64,000 bases of DNA from Actinoalloteichus hoggarensis (GTDB lineage: Bacteria > Actinomycetota > Actinomycetes > Mycobacteriales > Pseudonocardiaceae). Under the pieces are notes generated by a model. The model saw only the letters and a program-made list of their open reading frames with translations. It did not search any database and was not told the DNA's origin. Positions 63,831-64,000 of this stretch are shown in pieces (positions within the stretch are counted from its first letter, which is position 1; every line of letters begins with the position of its first letter). Made by a program: the position numbers and the translations under genes. The stretch is taken from the NCBI RefSeq assembly GCF_002234535.1, contig NZ_CP022521.1, positions 5,874,001-5,938,000 on the forward strand, in the 5' to 3' direction.

Positions 63831-64000
63831 GCACTGTCTGTCGCGCCTGCGCGTGTGCTTCCCACACGGCCGAACCCGACCCCCCTTCCGCTTCGAAGCG
63901 TACGGATTCCACCGGCCAGGCCGGTGGGTGCTCCCCACCTGCGAGTGCCCAGGCCGCCTGCCTGGCCGCGCCGAGCGCGACGTACTCGCCGGGCTCCGGC
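63781..64000 (-). CDS. xylB: Xylulokinase, C-terminal end (cut by window edge)
   Basis: The last 72 codons of a gene entering from the right edge on the minus strand, ending with TGA at 63781. The residues [18 protein letters not shown] and [11 protein letters not shown] match the C-terminal region of actinomycete xylulokinases (FGGY family), in which E-Y-V-A-x-G-A-A-R-Q-A-A-W is conserved. The kinase phosphorylates the D-xylulose made by XylA (36363). The 3' end overlaps the ROK gene by 29 or 50 bases, depending on that gene's start. Confidence 0.75.
   Translation of the reverse strand, partial: PEPGEYVALGAARQAAWALAGGEHPPAWPVESVRFEAEGGSGSAVWEAHAQARQTVHGRIQSTDGSTGTADR

Overview
The window is very GC-rich throughout, with strong third-position GC bias, frequent GTG/TTG starts, four-base ATGA/GTGA gene overlaps and several probable leaderless genes. 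Together with DUF3558 lipoproteins, PPE/EspG-type proteins, an LpdA-type flavoprotein, Scr1-like XRE/DUF6879 modules and ROK regulators, this points to a filamentous actinomycete. Pseudonocardiaceae is the best guess (an Actinoalloteichus-like genome would fit), but the genus is inference.

Layout. 0-4 kb: dicarboxylate symporter, biotin-dependent acyl-CoA carboxylase alpha chain, small DUF1707 protein. 4.3-7.4 kb: type VII (ESX) accessory cassette (DUF3558 lipoprotein, WXG100-like protein, PPE protein, EspG). 7.8-12.2 kb: glycerol module (glpD divergent from glpF-glpK). 12.4-14.4 kb: LpdA-like NAD(P)H dehydrogenase and a gamma-glutamylcyclotransferase-like protein. 15.2-17.5 kb: Scr1-type XRE/DUF6879/small-protein module with a divergent pair of small genes. 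17.5-20.1 kb: two overlapping M20 amidohydrolases. 20.7-23.1 kb: two TIM-barrel sugar isomerase-like proteins (one Tat-exported) separated by a tandem repeat that could form an RNA G-quadruplex, then a small membrane protein.

23.2-30.9 kb is the most interesting block. It is a translationally coupled seven-gene operon (MIPS-like synthase, UbiA prenyltransferase EboC, TIM-barrel isomerase, EboA, TatD hydrolase EboB, EboE, EboF-like phosphodiesterase). It is an actinobacterial version of the Ebo metabolite-processing/traffic cluster in which a divergent inositol-phosphate-synthase homologue is present and no EboD (dehydroquinate-synthase-like) gene is seen. Its chemistry and product are not evident from the sequence.

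31-44 kb: a roughly 1,700-residue secreted protein (ThuA, sugar dehydrogenase, PKD, CBM6, DUF1080, Ig-like, FIMAH) and an operon for sugar uptake and use (ROK regulator, ABC ATPase, permease, Tat lipoprotein binding protein, Gfo/Idh/MocA oxidoreductase, xylose isomerase) with a recognisable promoter and terminator. The DUF1080 domain, TIM-barrel proteins and oxidoreductase together suggest glycoside breakdown through 3-keto intermediates. 45.2-48.5 kb: a second ESX-type cassette of visibly lower GC, with a frameshifted PPE-like gene and a decayed, internally duplicated gene. 48.6-50 kb: MerR regulator and quinone oxidoreductase, then a truncated NTF2-like relic. 50.6-54.3 kb and 58.7-62 kb: two independent NarL-type two-component systems, each linked to an ABC-2 exporter. 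Between them lie a TetR-controlled NTF2-like/NmrA operon with two matching palindromic operators and a secreted tripeptidyl-aminopeptidase-like hydrolase. 62.6-64 kb: a second ROK regulator directly after, and overlapping, the 3' end of a xylulokinase gene cut by the window edge.
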